Positions 1 to 7,603 of a stretch of 14,730 nucleotides of DNA are shown here, piece after piece. The first letter of the stretch is position 1. Every line of letters starts with the position of its first letter. The position numbers and the translations under genes are program-made. A model generated the notes under the pieces. The model worked only from the letters and a program-made list of their open reading frames with translations. It did not search any database and was not told where the DNA came from. The stretch covers positions 99,013-113,742 of the forward strand of contig MU631788.1 in assembly GCA_026770615.1 (NCBI GenBank). The letters are read 5' to 3'. Source of the DNA: Pavlovales sp. CCMP2436. Taxonomy: Eukaryota; Haptophyta; Pavlovophyceae; Pavlovales.

Positions 1-446
1 TAATCGCACGCTGGCTCGTCGCACGCGTACGGCCGCTCGCCGCTGTGCGTGCGCTTGTGCCGCTTGAGATCACTCGCCTGAATAGCCCGGTACTCACAGT
101 CTGGCTCGTCGCACGCGTACGGCCGCTCGCCGCCGTGCATGCGCTTGAGCACATTGAGGTTGTTTGCCCGAACGGCCATGTACCCGCAGTCTGGTTCGTC
201 GGACGGAAAGCCGCACGCGGGCTCGGCGCTCGGCAGCGACGCGTCGCCGTCCGAGTCGACGTCGCTCGCGCCGCCGACCAGCGTACAGTACTCGGCAGCC
301 CCGGGCGCGTGCGTGCATCCCCCCCGGCGCGAGCACCTCGGCAGCTCACTCCCTCCTCCCGCGCTGACGCACCACCCGGTCACGTCGGAGGGCGGAGCCG
401 CCCGCGCCGCTCGGCGCGTACCCCTGCCGAGGCGGTGGGGCGCCAT
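1..446 (-). CDS. C2H2 zinc-finger protein, N-terminal part (runs off left edge)
   Basis: An open frame of 148 codons starts at the ATG at 446-444 and reaches the window edge without a stop; this is the first in-frame ATG and sits in a GC-ATG-G context. Residues 1-77 are low-complexity, rich in Gly, Ala and Arg, with an acidic stretch near 60-66 (DVDSDGD). Residues 110-134 form a textbook finger: C112-x4-C117-x12-H130-x3-H134, followed by the classical linker SGERPY and the start of another finger (C142, C147). An earlier finger (about 82-104) is degenerate: the first Cys position is Ser82 and the first His position is Leu100. C2H2 arrays with such linkers normally bind DNA in the nucleus; target and role cannot be inferred. 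The gene is probably longer, with more fingers to the left. No neighbour in the window is functionally linked to it. The frame is clear; whether it is a live gene is less sure. Confidence 0.8.
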   Translation of the reverse strand, partial: MAPHRLGRGTRRAARAAPPSDVTGWCVSAGGGSELPRCSRRGGCTHAPGAAEYCTLVGGASDVDSDGDASLPSAEPACGFPSDEPDCGYMAVRANNLNVLKRMHGGERPYACDEPDCEYRAIQASDLKRHKRTHSGERPYACDEPACD

Positions 447-470
447 GCTGACGTGACGTAAGAAAAAGAA
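447..470 (-). promoter_or_regulatory. Possible bZIP/CRE-like site upstream of the zinc-finger ATG
   Basis: On the minus strand the bases just before the ATG read TTACGTCACGTCAGC, two overlapping ACGTCA half-sites typical of bZIP/CREB recognition elements. They are immediately upstream of the start codon, so they lie in the leader or near the transcription start. The assignment rests on motif resemblance alone. Confidence 0.25.
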
Positions 471-928
471 AAAGATTTTTTTTTTTTGCCCGCATCGCAC
501 TGCAACCGCCTGTGCCTGCACCGGCTTGCGACTTCCCCCGTTGCCCACGAGGTGCTCCCTCGGCGCGAACCCCTGTGGTGGAGCATCATATTGCAAAGGA
601 AAGTATTCCTGGTTAGGACGTCTGTCCCCGGAAGACGGTCTCCCGGACGTGAGTCCAGGACCACTCCCCGAGCACACAGATACCGCCCCCTCTGAGCCTG
701 GTTACTCAGAGAGCCTGCAAGGCCATACCGACTTAACCAAAGGGGGGGCACCTTGTGGGGCCAAAGGCGTAGAGAATGCAGAAAATTAAACTCGAGGGAC
801 CTCGGACCTCCGCCCAAAGGCGGGGGTCCTATCTGGTCCTATCTAAACCATATCAGACTAGAAAGCGCGCTTGACCGCGTTAAAAAAAAAGTTTTGAAAA
901 GCCGGCGAGGACGTGTCGAGCAGGCATA
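471..928. other. Non-coding stretch, upstream side of the zinc-finger gene
   Basis: No convincing gene is seen on either strand. The stretch holds a T-run at about 475-487, a GC-rich imperfect inverted repeat around 618-651 (ACGTCTGTCC ... CCGGACGT), and a short tandem GGTCCTATCT duplication near 825-845. It may contain the promoter of the zinc-finger gene, but no clear TATA box can be assigned. Confidence 0.4.
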
Positions 929-952
929 TGGGGGGCCTTCGGTTCCTTTTGG
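927..952 (+). repeat. Left terminal inverted repeat of the 510-bp candidate
   Basis: This pairs with 1415-1440 in reverse complement with one mismatch. TA at 927-928 is the presumed target duplication. Confidence 0.6.
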
Positions 953-1438
953 ACACTTTTTCCTTTTGGACACACACTGTAAAAAGAAGAAGCATTTTTC
1001 GAAAAACAAGGCGAGCCCACTTTTGGCACGTAGGAGCCCTTCGTGCTGGCACACGCAGAGCGGTGAGGATGTGGCGCACGGAAGGCGAGACTGACTGTGC
1101 CGACAGCTGGGTGTGTGCTTTCAAAGTACGTCAGCGTCAGCGCCCGAACATCCCGTCGTAGCTTCTGTCCGCGCGTGGGTTGCTCGTCCGCGCGGACAGG
1201 ATCCCCGGTTCCTTTTGGACATAAACCAGAACCGAGACGCTGGAAGATCTCTATCCAGCGGCACGAGGAGTCGAGGTGCGACTATTACTTCGACGCGCTT
1301 GGATAAATTGGCGAAACGAGGGTTGCGGATGCGATGCCGTCGAGATCGCGCGGCCTACGCGGGTTTGTGATACTGAACCCGAGCGTGGACCTTGGTTTGG
1401 CGGTTATTTTGTTTCCAAGAGGAACCGAAGGCCCCCCA
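929..1438. mobile_element. Candidate non-autonomous TIR element (MITE-like), 510 bp
   Basis: Positions 927-952 and 1415-1440 are inverted copies matching at 25 of 26 bases. The core is TGGGGGGCCTTCGGTTCC, and both ends are bounded by TA, which fits TIRs of a Tc1/mariner-type element with TA target duplication. The interior has no plausible ORF. The inner motif CGGTTCCTTTTGGACA recurs in direct orientation at 940-955 and 1206-1221, with a partial copy near 961. A chance pair of inverted family repeats is the alternative. Confidence 0.45.
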
Positions 1439-1440
1439 TA
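1415..1440 (-). repeat. Right terminal inverted repeat of the 510-bp candidate
   Basis: Reverse complement of 927-952 with a single mismatch. TA at 1439-1440 is the presumed target duplication. Confidence 0.6.
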
Positions 1441-1612
1441 AGGCCCCATCTAACGAGCAGGCGGCCGCGTTCAGAAAAAGGTGTAACTGCCCGAGATTCT
1501 ATCGGACGTCCCGCTGGGGCCGTCCTGGATTCTGGGAACTCGTGGACGTCCCGGGTCCGGTATTGGAAGACCATTTGAGAGAGTTGCAGGCTGAAGCGTA
1601 GTAGTATGTAAG

Positions 1613-1672
1613 AGTACAGCGTGTCGCGGGCAATAAGAAGGGCGAATTTTGAGACTGAGGCTGAGCTTCTTA
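1613..1672 (+). repeat. Relic end related to the MITE at 7440-7603
   Basis: The segment starts with TACAG, contains TCGCGGGCAATAA and continues through GACTGAGGCTGAG and TTCTTAGC. The minus strand of the 7440-7603 MITE has the same order: TACAGGGGATCGCGGGCAATAA, then GGCTGAGGCTGAG, then TTTTTTAGC. The similarity covers about 60 bases. A partner end is uncertain; CCGCGAACCTGTA near 2072-2084 is a weak candidate. Confidence 0.5.
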
Positions 1673-1824
1673 GCTGCATCTTAGGATCGATGGCGGATTA
1701 GCAGGCTCAGCTTCTGTTAGCATTCGTGTGTGCTCTTGAGCGTGGACGGATGTGGGTGAGTACGATTTAAGGGTACTCACAGGGGTTTTACTGGATAGTT
1801 ATCCTTTCCTCCGTTGCGACAACA

Positions 1825-1888
1825 CACTTCCGGTCGGCGGCATCCGTCGTCGAGGTTAAGAGAGCTCTTAACCCAACTGTCGGAAGTG
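1825..1888. repeat. Nested inverted repeat / stem-loop
   Basis: The outer arms CACTTCCG (1825-1832) and CGGAAGTG (1881-1888) enclose a perfect 9-bp inner stem, GGTTAAGAG (1854-1862) with CTCTTAACC (1865-1873), separated by two bases. The structure is clear in sequence; function is unknown. Confidence 0.6.
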
Positions 1889-1914
1889 AACGCATAGAGT
1901 CCAGGAAGAGTCCA

Positions 1915-1939
1915 GGAACAGAATGTTCTTTTCTGTTCC
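1915..1939. repeat. 9-bp stem hairpin
   Basis: GGAACAGAA at 1915-1923 pairs perfectly with TTCTGTTCC at 1931-1939 around a 7-base loop. There is no adjacent gene end to make it a terminator. Confidence 0.6.
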
Positions 1940-2137
1940 AACCGTATCTAGAGTTTTTAGGGACCGCCCTATAAACTCGGTTACGCTTAAGCGAACCTCT
2001 CAGTTCGTTATTGGCTTATGCAAGATTGTGCAATAGCTTAGTCACCTGCCACGGGGCGCCTCGAGCTCGGGCCGCGAACCTGTACTCAGCAGATACCGTA
2101 ACTGGCCTGCTGTGTGATCTACATCGAGGTATATTTA

Positions 2138-2185
2138 TGATAGGGATTCAAGCTGGCGTCTGACTGTTCTGAATGTTGTGCTGGT
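2138..2185 (+). repeat. Direct repeat copy 1 (48 bp)
   Basis: This matches 2418-2465 at 47 of 48 positions; a weaker GTATATT similarity extends upstream of both copies. Confidence 0.85.
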
Positions 2186-2417
2186 CTGAGCGCTGCATCG
2201 CCCATTGCCTGCTGCGTGCCTTAGGCGGCTGCGCTGGCTTGGGCGCCACCGCGCGTGCCGATGGATCTCCGGTAGTGTGCCCGGGCAAGGGCGTTTAGGG
2301 AGATGATCTGCTGGTTGCTGTTTGTCGTGTTCCCACGCTGGGCAGCGATCGGGGCCAGCGCGCTCAAGCGCGCGAGCAGCAGCTGCGCATGGCCGCGTGC
2401 CGCGATCGTATATTGAC

Positions 2418-2465
2418 TGATAGGGATTCAAGCTGGCGTCTGACTGTTCTGAATGTTTTGCTGGT
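2418..2465 (+). repeat. Direct repeat copy 2 (48 bp)
   Basis: Second copy of the 2138-2185 sequence, 280 bp downstream, ending ten bases before the gag start. Confidence 0.85.
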
Positions 2466-2474
2466 TATCCTATC

Positions 2475-3698
2475 ATGTCGACATACTGGGGGGGCGGGCT
2501 TAAGCCTCCTGGGTTGAACTCAAAGTCGGATCCTTTTGACCAAGTGGTGGCAGATGTCATTGCCAACGACCAGCCGCAGCTCTTGCCGGCCAAGATTAGC
2601 CTGCTGCTGGACGAGCAGCACCTGGTGCACTCGAGCATTCACCGGAGCGTGTGGGCGTCCCTGAACCGCGGGATGGGTGACTCCACGGGCGTGCTGATCT
2701 CGACCAAGATCTTCTGCTGGAACGAAGACGAAGCGCGCCGACGTGCGCGGACTACGCGGACTTCGCCGAGCAGTTCGAGGGCAAGCCCGGGACATGTTCT
2801 AGAAACTGCTCGAAGATGTTCAACACCTCTTCAAGATGATCGAGCTCAACGCGCGCACCGCCGAGAGCAAAATCAATGAGAAGGAGATCTTGGTGAGCGG
2901 CAAGCTGGCCAAGCTCATCTCGGAGTACGACCTCAAGCTTGAGGCGAAGTTCGCGGAGATCGAGGCGCAGTGCGCTTCCCTGCGGACACCGACCGAGAGC
3001 GTGGATGGAGACGGCGCAGATGCGCCGGCCTCGGAGCCGAGCGTCGAGTTCCAGGACATTGCAGCGCTCCTCTCCGAGCTCAACGAGCGCTCGGCGATGG
3101 CCCGGCGCGTCCACCTCGAGGAGATCGGCAAGTCGTCAAACGACCTTGAGGGCGCTCTCGAGGCCAGCGTGGTCACCATCAACTTCGAAGCGGAGGCCGC
3201 GACCGAGAAGCTCCTCTCGGCAGCCAAGTTTGGCATACTGAACAAGCTGACTCGCGCGGTATGGAACTCCAGCTGGGAGTGGGCTTTCAGAACTCTCGCG
3301 GGCTTCTTCACCCTCGACACTTGGGCAAGGCTCGAGAGGGGAAGGCAGACGGGCCTGTGGAAGGACGCCAGCTACGAGAGCCGTATGACCAACGTGATGG
3401 TGTCGATGGAAGACCTGAAGCAGGCAGTCAGTCACCTTTGGGTCTACTTTTGGCAAGGCGGTGCTTGCGCTCGGCGTGCCGACGGAACGACCCGTTGACG
3501 TCGAGCGTTTCTTCAAGGACGAGGCGGCGCTGATCAAGCGTCTCGAGATGCGCATGCTGAAGTTCAGAAACTTCCTCCCCTCGCTCGCGTACTTCTGCCT
3601 CCTCAAGAGCCTGCCGACGGGAGCCCAGTGGTTGAATCTCTACACGGAGGCCATGCGCGTGCCGCCCGAGAACGTCACCTCGGAGACGGTGGCCGAGC
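2475..3698 (+). pseudogene. Gag-like protein of element A, N-terminal portion (frameshifted, interrupted)
   Basis: The ATG at 2475 uses the last base of the probable LTR. The first about 90 residues are open (starting MSTYWGGGL). The frame then shifts near 2740 and again near 2787, followed by a TAG at about 2797-2799. From 2800 the frame runs through a charged helical region that looks like coiled coil (about 2800-2960) and an acidic linker. It shifts once more at a 4-bp tandem duplication (AGTC twice, 3426-3433) into the frame used from 3461 to 3698. Element B interrupts it at 3698. The protein should be the structural Gag of the particle; I infer this from position and from the zinc knuckle that follows after 10525, not from a recognised capsid motif. 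Confidence 0.65.
3694..3698 (+). repeat. Target site duplication of element B, left copy
   Basis: CGAGC directly before TGTTGG. The identical CGAGC lies directly after CCAACA at 10525-10529. Five base pairs is the usual copia duplication length. Confidence 0.9.
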
Positions 3699-4034
3699 TG
3701 TTGGATACGCTGGTCAGCGTTATCTCTCGTCTAGTCTTTGCAGCGCTAGACGGTGCCTGTCGAGAGATCAACGGGCGGCAGGTTCAACTAAGAGAGCTGA
3801 GATGTGAAGACGGAAGACGAAGCAAACTGGGCAGGTTGAGCGAAAGCAACACTGAAATAGCTGCTCCGAAATGGCAGCATGGCTGCCAAATAGCCTGACT
3901 CGTCACTGTTGTGATTCCTCATCTATCAAGTAGATATGACCTCATTACTGGGCTGTGCAGTGTGCTTGGGCATGCAGGCGATATAGCTCTAGTATATGCA
4001 TACTGCAGAAAAGACAGTAGCCATATCGCCAACA
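3699..4034 (-). repeat. 3' LTR of element B (336 bp)
   Basis: It matches 10074-10524 along its length with about a dozen substitutions by eye and lacks the 111-bp segment found there. Ends are TGTTGG and CCAACA. It holds an ATGGCAGC/GCTGCCA hairpin near 3870-3890. The apparent plus-strand ORF crossing it is fortuitous and recurs in the other LTR. Confidence 0.92.
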
Positions 4035-4042
4035 CCCCCCTG
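4035..4042 (-). other. Polypurine tract of element B
   Basis: On the minus strand CAGGGGGG directly precedes the 3' LTR, the position from which plus-strand DNA synthesis is primed in LTR elements. Confidence 0.65.
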
Positions 4043-4127
4043 CGTCGTCAGTGCAGGTTGACGCCCTGCGTGACGACGTCTGCGTGCCTACCGAACGTGG
4101 CCCACGTCTGGAATGTGCGGTGGAGGC

Positions 4128-4627
4128 GACTTGACTTGGACTCGCGATGCGACGGCTCGGCGGCTCGACGCGACGACTTGACTTGAACTTGCGACGCGAC
4201 GGCTCGGCGGCTCGACGCGACGTCTTAACTTGAACTTGCGACGCGACGGCTCGGCGGCTCGACGCGATGTCTTGACTTGAACTTGCGACGCGACGGCTCG
4301 GCGGCTCGACGCGACCTCTTGACTTGAACTTGCGACGCGACGGCTTGCCGGCTCGACGCGATGTCTTGACTTGAACTTGCGACGCGACGGCTCGGCGGCT
4401 CGACGCAACGTCTTGACTTGACCTGCGCGGCACGGCGGCTACGACTTGACCTGCGCGGCACGGCGGCGGCGACTTGACTGCGCGGCACGGCGGCTGCGAC
4501 TTGACCTGCGCGGCACGGCGGCTGCGACTTGACCTGCGCGGCACGGCGGCGGCGACTTGACTGCGCGGCACGGCGGCTGCGACTTGACCTGCGCGGCACG
4601 GCGGCTGCGACTTGAACTTGCGACGCG
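4128..4627. repeat. Compound minisatellite in the 3' non-coding part of element B
   Basis: Six units of exactly 47 bp start at 4128, 4175, 4222, 4269, 4316 and 4363 (core GACTTGACTTGAACTTGCGA). At 4410 the array changes to 28/27-bp units (core CTGCGCGGCACGGCGGCTGC). These form two 83-bp higher-order repeats of 28+27+28 at 4443-4525 and 4526-4608. A final partial 47-type unit ends at the RNase H stop codon. Arg-rich ORFs through the array are by-products of the repeat. Confidence 0.9.
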
Positions 4628-5558
4628 TCAGAACGAGTTGATGTCCTGCATGATGGCGTCGACGTGCCTGCAGAATGTTGTCATAGTGGTCGCCTTGGTC
4701 ATGATGTCAGCGAGGTTGAGGTCGGTGTGGATCTTCATGATCTTGATCACGCCGTTCTCCTGCGCCCCACGAATGTAGTGGTACTTGACATCGATGTGCT
4801 TGGTGCGCTTGTGATGCACCGGGTTCTCGACCAGATGTATCGCGCCCTCATTGTCCTCGTACAGGATGGTCGGGTCGGGCTGCGGGCAGTTGATGAACGA
4901 GGCAAGCTCGCGCAGGTAGGAGAGCTCGCGCGCTGCGTCCGAGGCTGCCACATACTCTGCCTCGCAGGTGGAGAGCGCAGTGACGGACTGCAAGCTGCTC
5001 TGCCACGACACCGGCGCCCCGTTGAACATCACAATGAAGCCGCTTGTTGACCTGCGCCCCTCCGTGTCTCCAGCCCAGTCGGAGTCAGCGTACGCGACGA
5101 GGCCAGGATACTCGGAGTCCTTGGCGAACTTGAAGAGGATCCCCTGTTTCTTGGAGCCCTCCAGATAGCGGAAGACGCGACAGGCCGCGACTTGATCGCA
5201 AACACGCGGCTTGCCCATGCGTCGAGCTAACATGCTTACGGAGTGAGCGAGGTCAGGCCGGCACGTCGTCACACAGAAGAGGAGCGCGCCCGTCATCTCC
5301 TGAGAGTACTTGATCCCCTGGCGGTTGAGCATCGTCTCGTCTGAGGGCTTGATGGGATCCTCGCGCGACACCTCCGGGTTGCGCACAGCACGACACTCCG
5401 ACATCTTGAAGCGCGCCAGGATGCCGGTGATGTACTGCGTGAGATGCATCTTAATGTCCGTCTCTCCGACTGGTGAACTGCGCGCCCAGAAAATTGTCCA
5501 AGTCCTGCAGCTTGATCACGTAGTGCTCGCTGAGCGAGTCGACGAAGTCCTTGAACTC
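4628..5558 (-). pseudogene. Copia reverse transcriptase C-terminus and RNase H
   Basis: The long open part is 5449-4628 (273 codons, TGA at 4628-4630). Upstream, up to the TAG at 5559, the RT thumb region is readable in another frame, with a shift near 5470. RNase H motifs are intact: YADSDWAGD (residues 120-128), SWQSSLQ, the STCEAEYVA motif (E163), YEDN (D199) and HKRTKHIDVKYHYIR, so the acidic catalytic residues are present. The end ADIMTKA is the usual copia RNase H tail. RNase H removes the RNA strand of the RNA-DNA hybrid in the cytoplasmic particle. The domain looks well conserved but is cut off from its start by stops and frameshifts. Confidence 0.93.
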
Positions 5559-6074
5559 CTACTTGTTGGCCGACGCGTTGAGAGCAAGCATGTCGTCGAC
5601 GAAAATGCCGATGGTGATGAAGCCTCCACACTTGGTGCCCTTTGTGAAGATGCACGGCGCGACCTCGTACTGGATGAACCCACGCTCAAGAAGCCGAGCA
5701 CGATTGTTCTTGAACCACGCTCGTCCTGACTGCCGCAGACCTGGGTGAGCACGTACTTGCTGAGCTGCGAGCTTGAACCCGTCTGGCACGAAGAGGCTGG
5801 ACTGGTAGCCCGGCGGCAGCTCCGAGAACACGTTGTCCTCGTCGAGCTGCGAGTTCATGTACGCATCTTTGACATCACCTACCTCCAGCACATCTCGAAC
5901 TGAGAGCACAGCAACCTGCGGGTTAGAACACTCGCGCAGGCGCTCACCGTGGACTCGTGCGCCGACTGCAATCAACATGCGTATCTGCTTCCCACGGACA
6001 GTGGGAGAGAACGTCTGCTGATAGTCGATCCCGGGCCGCTGCATGTTGCCCCAGAGGACGGTGCGCGCCTTGAA
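5559..6074 (-). pseudogene. Copia reverse transcriptase core
   Basis: This segment continues the integrase/RT frame after the TGA at 6075-6077. FKAR and GIDYQQTFSPTV are the hallmark start of the copia RT domain. VGDVKDAYMN carries the first catalytic Asp, GLRQSGRAWF matches the usual GLKQAPRAWY block, and IFVDDM is the YVDDM-type active site. The frame ends at a TAG (5559-5561) directly after ASANK. The enzyme copies element RNA into cDNA. Both flanking stops are single-base changes from common sense codons (for example CGA to TGA), so they look like decay in a recently coherent frame. Confidence 0.9.
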
Positions 6075-7439
6075 TCACGTCACCTCGTCGTTGCTGCCCG
6101 TTTTGATCGAGTAGGACCACCGACAGGGGAGCAGCTTCTTCTTGATCGGCACAATGACAACCTCGAACGTGTCAAAGTCGGCATACATCTTGGAGTGCTC
6201 GTCCATTGCACGTCGCCAGTCAGCAGCTTGCTCGGAACGTAGGGCCAGCTTGTAAGACTTGGGGAGGGTAACAGGCCGTCCGACGTGGAAGCAGGTATTT
6301 GCCGGTCTGGCATGCGCAACGGCGTGGGCGGCGGCTGCGGCTTCGGCAGAGGCACGACGGTGTGGCGCGACGGCGGCGGCTGTGGCTGCTGCAGCGCCTG
6401 CAGAGACTTGACTGCGCGGTGCAGCGGCTGAACTGGCTGTCTTGCTACGCGACGCCCGATCACGTCTCTGCAAGTCATGGTGAAGCGCGAGCGGCTGTGC
6501 ACCAGGAGGTCGCAAAATATTGGCGAGCTCGCCCTCACCACCAAACTCGGTTGAGTCGGGCTCGGGCAAGTTTGAGAAGGAGGAATCGGAGGGGAGAGGA
6601 AGGTCTGGCGATTGCTGCCCGGGCTGGCAGGGCGAGTGCCCCCCCGCGACTAGCGCTCTTTCGTCCACATGAACATGGCGAGAGAGCGCCAGCCGCCCGT
6701 CATCGAGAAGCACACTCCAGCCCAGCAGATAGCGATACGTACGGTTTATCTGCACCCCGTTCTTACACCGCCCTAGCACTCTTCTTCGTGCCGTGTGTAA
6801 AGCAAAATTACCTTTAGGCTTGGTCCCCTCCCTGAGCAGAAGAACTCGACACGGTGCTCCGAAGATAACAGTGTGCTTGCAGCTCGGCCGGCGACCGAAG
6901 AATAGCTCGAACGCCGACACGTAGCGCACGGCGCCCGTCGTCGAGTCGACGACGCGTCTCGAAGCAAGACGGTTGCGCGCCGCCACTGCGTGTCGGAATG
7001 CCCAGTGCCAGTGCCGAAAGCTCAACTGAGAGATGGCCAGTCTCGCGCGTACATCTGGTCCGAGCGTGCCGAAGCTCCGCTCTGCCACGCCGTTGCTTGC
7101 CGGCGTACGTGGGCAGGACGTGATGTTGGCTGCGAGGCCGTATTCAAGGAGCAACTTGGCAAAAGCCTCGGAGTTCATGGGCGTGCCTCCGTCGGTATGA
7201 ACGTGCCGACGGAACCCATCTCCGAGCAAGAAGAGGCTGCCGGCATGTGCCGACGCGCCGAGTTCGGAAAGGTAGTGACGCGTGAGCCCTGGGAGCTCAC
7301 GCTGCGACTTGGCGAAGTAGACTCGACGGAAGCGCGAGTACGAGTCTACAAACAAGATGGCATACTTGAATCCCGACCTTGCTCCGTCAATGTTCTTGAC
7401 GGGCAGGTCGAATTGGGACGCCGAGAACACGTCGAGGTA
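6075..7439 (-). pseudogene. Copia integrase core and N-terminus of reverse transcriptase
   Basis: An open frame of about 451 codons starts in the flank of the MITE and ends at a TGA (6075). The catalytic triad is visible: D29 in FVDSYSRF, D80 in HTDGGT and E117 in NGVAER, with 36 residues between the last two. RHWHWAFRHAV, FELFFGRRPS and the downstream GAPCR block match the copia integrase C-terminal half. A Ser/Pro/Ala-rich linker (about 270-370) follows. RT then begins at about residue 385 (RPVTLPKSYKLAL, WRRAMDEH, LPCRWSYSIK). The zinc-binding HHCC domain expected before the core is not seen; it may have been lost near the MITE. Integrase joins cDNA ends to host DNA in the nucleus. Confidence 0.92.
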
Positions 7440-7603
7440 CAGGGGATCGCGGGCAGTAAGAAACCGTCGTGCTAAGAAACGGAGCCTCGTTTTTTAGCCC
7501 TTCAATCGTAATTTTAACCAAAATTTAACCATTGTTTGTATGTAATTTGCTAAAAAACTCAGCCTCAGCCTCAAAAAGCGCCGTTATTGCCCGCGATCCC
7601 CTG
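7440..7603. mobile_element. 164-bp MITE inserted in element B between protease and integrase
   Basis: The ends are inverted copies beginning CAGGGGATCGCGGGCA, bounded by TA on both sides (7438-7439 and 7604-7605), as in Tc1/mariner/pogo-type elements. Inner arms continue the symmetry (GAGTTTTTTAGC near 7550-7561 against GCTAAAAAAC near 7489-7498 on the same strand), so the TIRs span about 60 bases. The middle is AT-rich, unlike the surrounding GC-rich pol. It supplies the TGA that ends the protease ORF at 7571. A related end lies at about 1613-1672. Confidence 0.85.

Larger units (their letters stand above)
1673..2137. other. Non-coding stretch with two strong hairpins
   Basis: No gene is supported on either strand. 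Two hairpins (1825-1888 and 1915-1939) are listed separately. GAGTCCAGGAA is directly repeated between about 1897 and 1918. The region precedes the probable LTR of element A. Confidence 0.4.
2138..2475 (+). repeat. Probable 5' LTR of element A (338 bp)
   Basis: It begins TGATAGGGATTC and ends TTATCCTATCA, giving a perfect 7-bp terminal inverted repeat of TG...CA type, and its length is close to the 336-bp LTR of element B. The gag ATG overlaps its last A. The first 48 bases recur at 2418-2465 inside the same LTR. An alternative is a 58-bp LTR at 2418-2475 with a partial upstream copy. Without a second LTR the boundaries remain inferred. Confidence 0.5.
2138..3698 (+). mobile_element. Copia-like element A, left part (5' LTR and first half of gag)
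   Basis: A probable 5' LTR (2138-2475) is followed directly by a gag-like ORF starting at 2475. At 3698 the element is cut by insertion of element B and resumes at 10525 in the same frame. No 3' LTR with the same TGATAGG/CCTATCA ends was found in the window. The gag is broken by several small indels, so this copy is dead. Confidence 0.7.

Noticed and set aside
3711..3898. Plus-strand ORF across the LTR, seen also at 10019-10273
   Set aside because: It is the same LTR sequence read on the antisense strand twice; the similarity reflects LTR identity, not a gene.
3945..4599. Long Arg/Ser-rich minus-strand ORFs across the minisatellite
   Set aside because: They exist only because repeat units lack stops; several overlapping frames give equally long Arg-rich products, and the region lies after the pol stop codon.
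4410..4608. Possible CRISPR-like array
   Set aside because: Units are contiguous with no unique spacers, and the setting is a eukaryotic retrotransposon; this is a minisatellite.
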